Shown here: in pieces, positions 5,770 through 6,678 of the stretch | Position numbering within the stretch: position 1 is the stretch's first letter | Layout: the number at the start of each line of letters is the position of its first letter | NCBI GenBank assembly: GCA_938036405.1 | Contig: CALHPT010000022.1 | Coordinates: forward strand, 1 to 6,678 | Direction: 5' to 3' | DNA length: 6,678 nucleotides | DNA from: an uncultured Tannerella sp. | GTDB lineage: Bacteria > Bacteroidota > Bacteroidia > Bacteroidales > Tannerellaceae | Position numbers and translations under genes: made by a program | The notes under the pieces: model-generated | The model's input: the letters and a program-made list of their open reading frames with translations, nothing else | Told to the model about the DNA's origin: nothing | The model's database searches: none

Positions 5770-6426
5770 ATGAAGTTCTTTTTAGATACGGCCAACCTGG
5801 ATCAGATCCGCGAGGCCAACGACCTGGGCGTCCTCGACGGCGTCACCACCAACCCCTCACTGATGGCCAAGGAAGGCATCCGCGGTGAGGAAAACATCCG
5901 CAACCATTACGTGGAGATCTGCCGCATTGTCGGTGGCGACGTGAGCGCCGAAGTGATCTCGACCGACTTCGAGGGCATGGTGCGCGAAGGTGAGGTGCTG
6001 GCCGACCTCGACCCGCACATCGTTGTCAAAGTGCCCTGCACCGCCGACGGCATCAAGGCCATCCGCCACTTCACCACGAAGGGCATCCGCACCAACTGCA
6101 CCCTCGTCTTCTCGCCCGGGCAGGCACTGCTGGCCGCCAAGGCAGGCGCCACTTACGTCTCGCCCTTTGTCGGCCGACTCGACGACATCTCCAGCGACGG
6201 CATCGCCCTGGTGGCGCAGATCGTGAAGATGTACAGCTACTACGGCTACTCGACCGAGGTGCTCGCCGCCTCGATCCGCACCACGCAGCACATCATCCAG
6301 TGCCTCGAGGTCGGAGCCGACGTGGCCACCTGTCCGCTCTCGGCCATCAAGGGCCTGCTCAAACATCCGCTCACCGACAGCGGTCTGGCCACCTTCCTGG
6401 CCGATTACCACAAGCTGAACGGGTGA
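5770..6426 (+). CDS. tal: Short-form transaldolase (TalC/FSA family)
   Basis: Transaldolase moves a dihydroxyacetone unit between sugar phosphates in the non-oxidative pentose phosphate pathway, through a Schiff-base lysine. The 218 residues are the length of the compact decameric class shared with fructose-6-phosphate aldolase. Motifs are FLDTAN (4-9), GVTTNPSL (24-31), the Schiff-base lysine K87 in HIVVKVPCT, TLVFSPGQALLAAKAGA (111-127) and VSPFVGRLDD (130-139). Two positions separate the activities: E61 in SAEVIS and F133 in SPFVGR are the transaldolase residues, where E. coli FSA has Gln and Tyr. Transaldolase is therefore preferred over aldolase. It lies 57 nt after rny with no terminator or clear promoter between, so co-transcription is possible. 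A strong terminator follows. Confidence 0.93.
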   Translation: MKFFLDTANLDQIREANDLGVLDGVTTNPSLMAKEGIRGEENIRNHYVEICRIVGGDVSAEVISTDFEGMVREGEVLADLDPHIVVKVPCTADGIKAIRHFTTKGIRTNCTLVFSPGQALLAAKAGATYVSPFVGRLDDISSDGIALVAQIVKMYSYYGYSTEVLAASIRTTQHIIQCLEVGADVATCPLSAIKGLLKHPLTDSGLATFLADYHKLNG

Positions 6427-6455
6427 GAGAGCGCTAAGAACAAGAAGTGAACAAC

Positions 6456-6509
6456 GAGAAAGTCCTGCCGGCCCTGATTGGAAGCAATCAGTCGGCAGGA
6501 CTTCTCTTT
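6456..6509 (+). terminator. Very strong intrinsic terminator after transaldolase
   Basis: The outer stem pairs AAGTCCTGCCG (6460-6470) with CGGCAGGACTT (6493-6503). Past a one-base bulge it can be extended by GAG 6456-6458 with CTC 6504-6506. An inner stem CTGATTG (6474-6480) with CAATCAG (6485-6491) closes a GAAG tetraloop; a GCC/T internal loop separates the two. A pyrimidine-rich tail (TTCTCTTT, 6502-6509) follows. It ends the rny-tal transcript and isolates the next gene. Confidence 0.9.
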
Positions 6510-6535
6510 CCCATTCCCATCCTCCCCCCCCTACG

Positions 6536-6678
6536 ATGATCGAACAAGACTATCTCCTGAAGATCATGCAGGAGTTCATTGACGCCATCGGCAAGATCAT
6601 GCGCCGGCCGAACGAGGACGACCAGACGGCCGAAGCGCGCATGCAGGCACACTTCGACGCCGTCCGCGAGCAGTTCTT
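6536..6678 (+). CDS. Partial hypothetical protein (DUF6483-like N-terminus), cut by the window end
   Basis: An ATG at 6536 opens a frame that runs to the window edge without a stop; 47 codons are visible, beginning MIEQDYLLKIMQEFIDAIGKIM. The sequence is helical and amphipathic, with no signal peptide. The opening pattern, an acidic residue then DY[IL] followed by a helix with hydrophobic residues every three to four positions, resembles small DUF6483-type or related Bacteroidota proteins of unknown function; this is a weak resemblance from memory. Codon use (GCC, ATC, GAC, CGC) matches the neighbouring genes, which supports real coding. It starts 27 nt after the terminator tail, behind a run of eight C's (6524-6531). 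No -7 promoter element is seen in that gap. Confidence 0.65.
   Translation, partial: MIEQDYLLKIMQEFIDAIGKIMRRPNEDDQTAEARMQAHFDAVREQF

Noticed and set aside
1..6678. CRISPR array, tRNA or rRNA gene, insertion sequence, prophage or defence cassette
   Set aside because: No regularly spaced repeats, cloverleaf, transposase or integrase motifs, or terminal inverted repeats are seen. Codon use and composition are uniform across the genes, as in a core region.

Overview
The window reads as a core chromosomal segment of a GC-rich member of the Bacteroidales (phylum Bacteroidota). The evidence is the gene content (panC-panD, a Bacteroides-type MATE exporter, a DUF2582-like winged helix protein, zapA followed by RNase Y, a short-form transaldolase). 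In addition, three sites match the -7 promoter element typical of this phylum, TAnnTTTGY, and Shine-Dalgarno sequences are largely absent. High-GC oral Bacteroidales such as Tannerella-like species would fit, but the genus cannot be fixed from the sequence alone.

Layout. At the left edge the first nine codons of a leftward gene run off the window, with a consensus promoter just upstream (56-64, minus). All other genes point right. Genes 198-1439 form a pantothenate unit, panC then panD, closed by a hairpin terminator at 1469-1508. A MATE-family exporter (1542-2864) follows. A small winged-helix protein (2953-3156) has its own promoter and a strong terminator (3188-3232). After a 157-nt spacer with an 18-bp direct repeat and a consensus promoter comes a 91-residue coiled-coil protein (3390-3665), zapA (3683-3991), a purine-rich spacer ending in a structured RNA candidate (about 4053-4144), RNase Y (4171-5712) and transaldolase (5770-6426). 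A very strong terminator follows (6456-6509). A new small gene starts at 6536 and is cut by the window end.

How the genes work together. PanC makes pantothenate from pantoate and beta-alanine, and PanD supplies the beta-alanine, so this pair feeds CoA synthesis. The 91-residue protein plus ZapA looks like a cell-division module acting on FtsZ. RNase Y is the membrane-bound endoribonuclease that starts mRNA decay. Transaldolase belongs to the non-oxidative pentose phosphate pathway.

No exotic system is evident; this is mostly housekeeping DNA. The items most worth following up are the structured, purine-flanked RNA between zapA and rny (possibly 6S-like), the conserved-looking coiled-coil partner upstream of zapA, and the direct repeat in front of its promoter.
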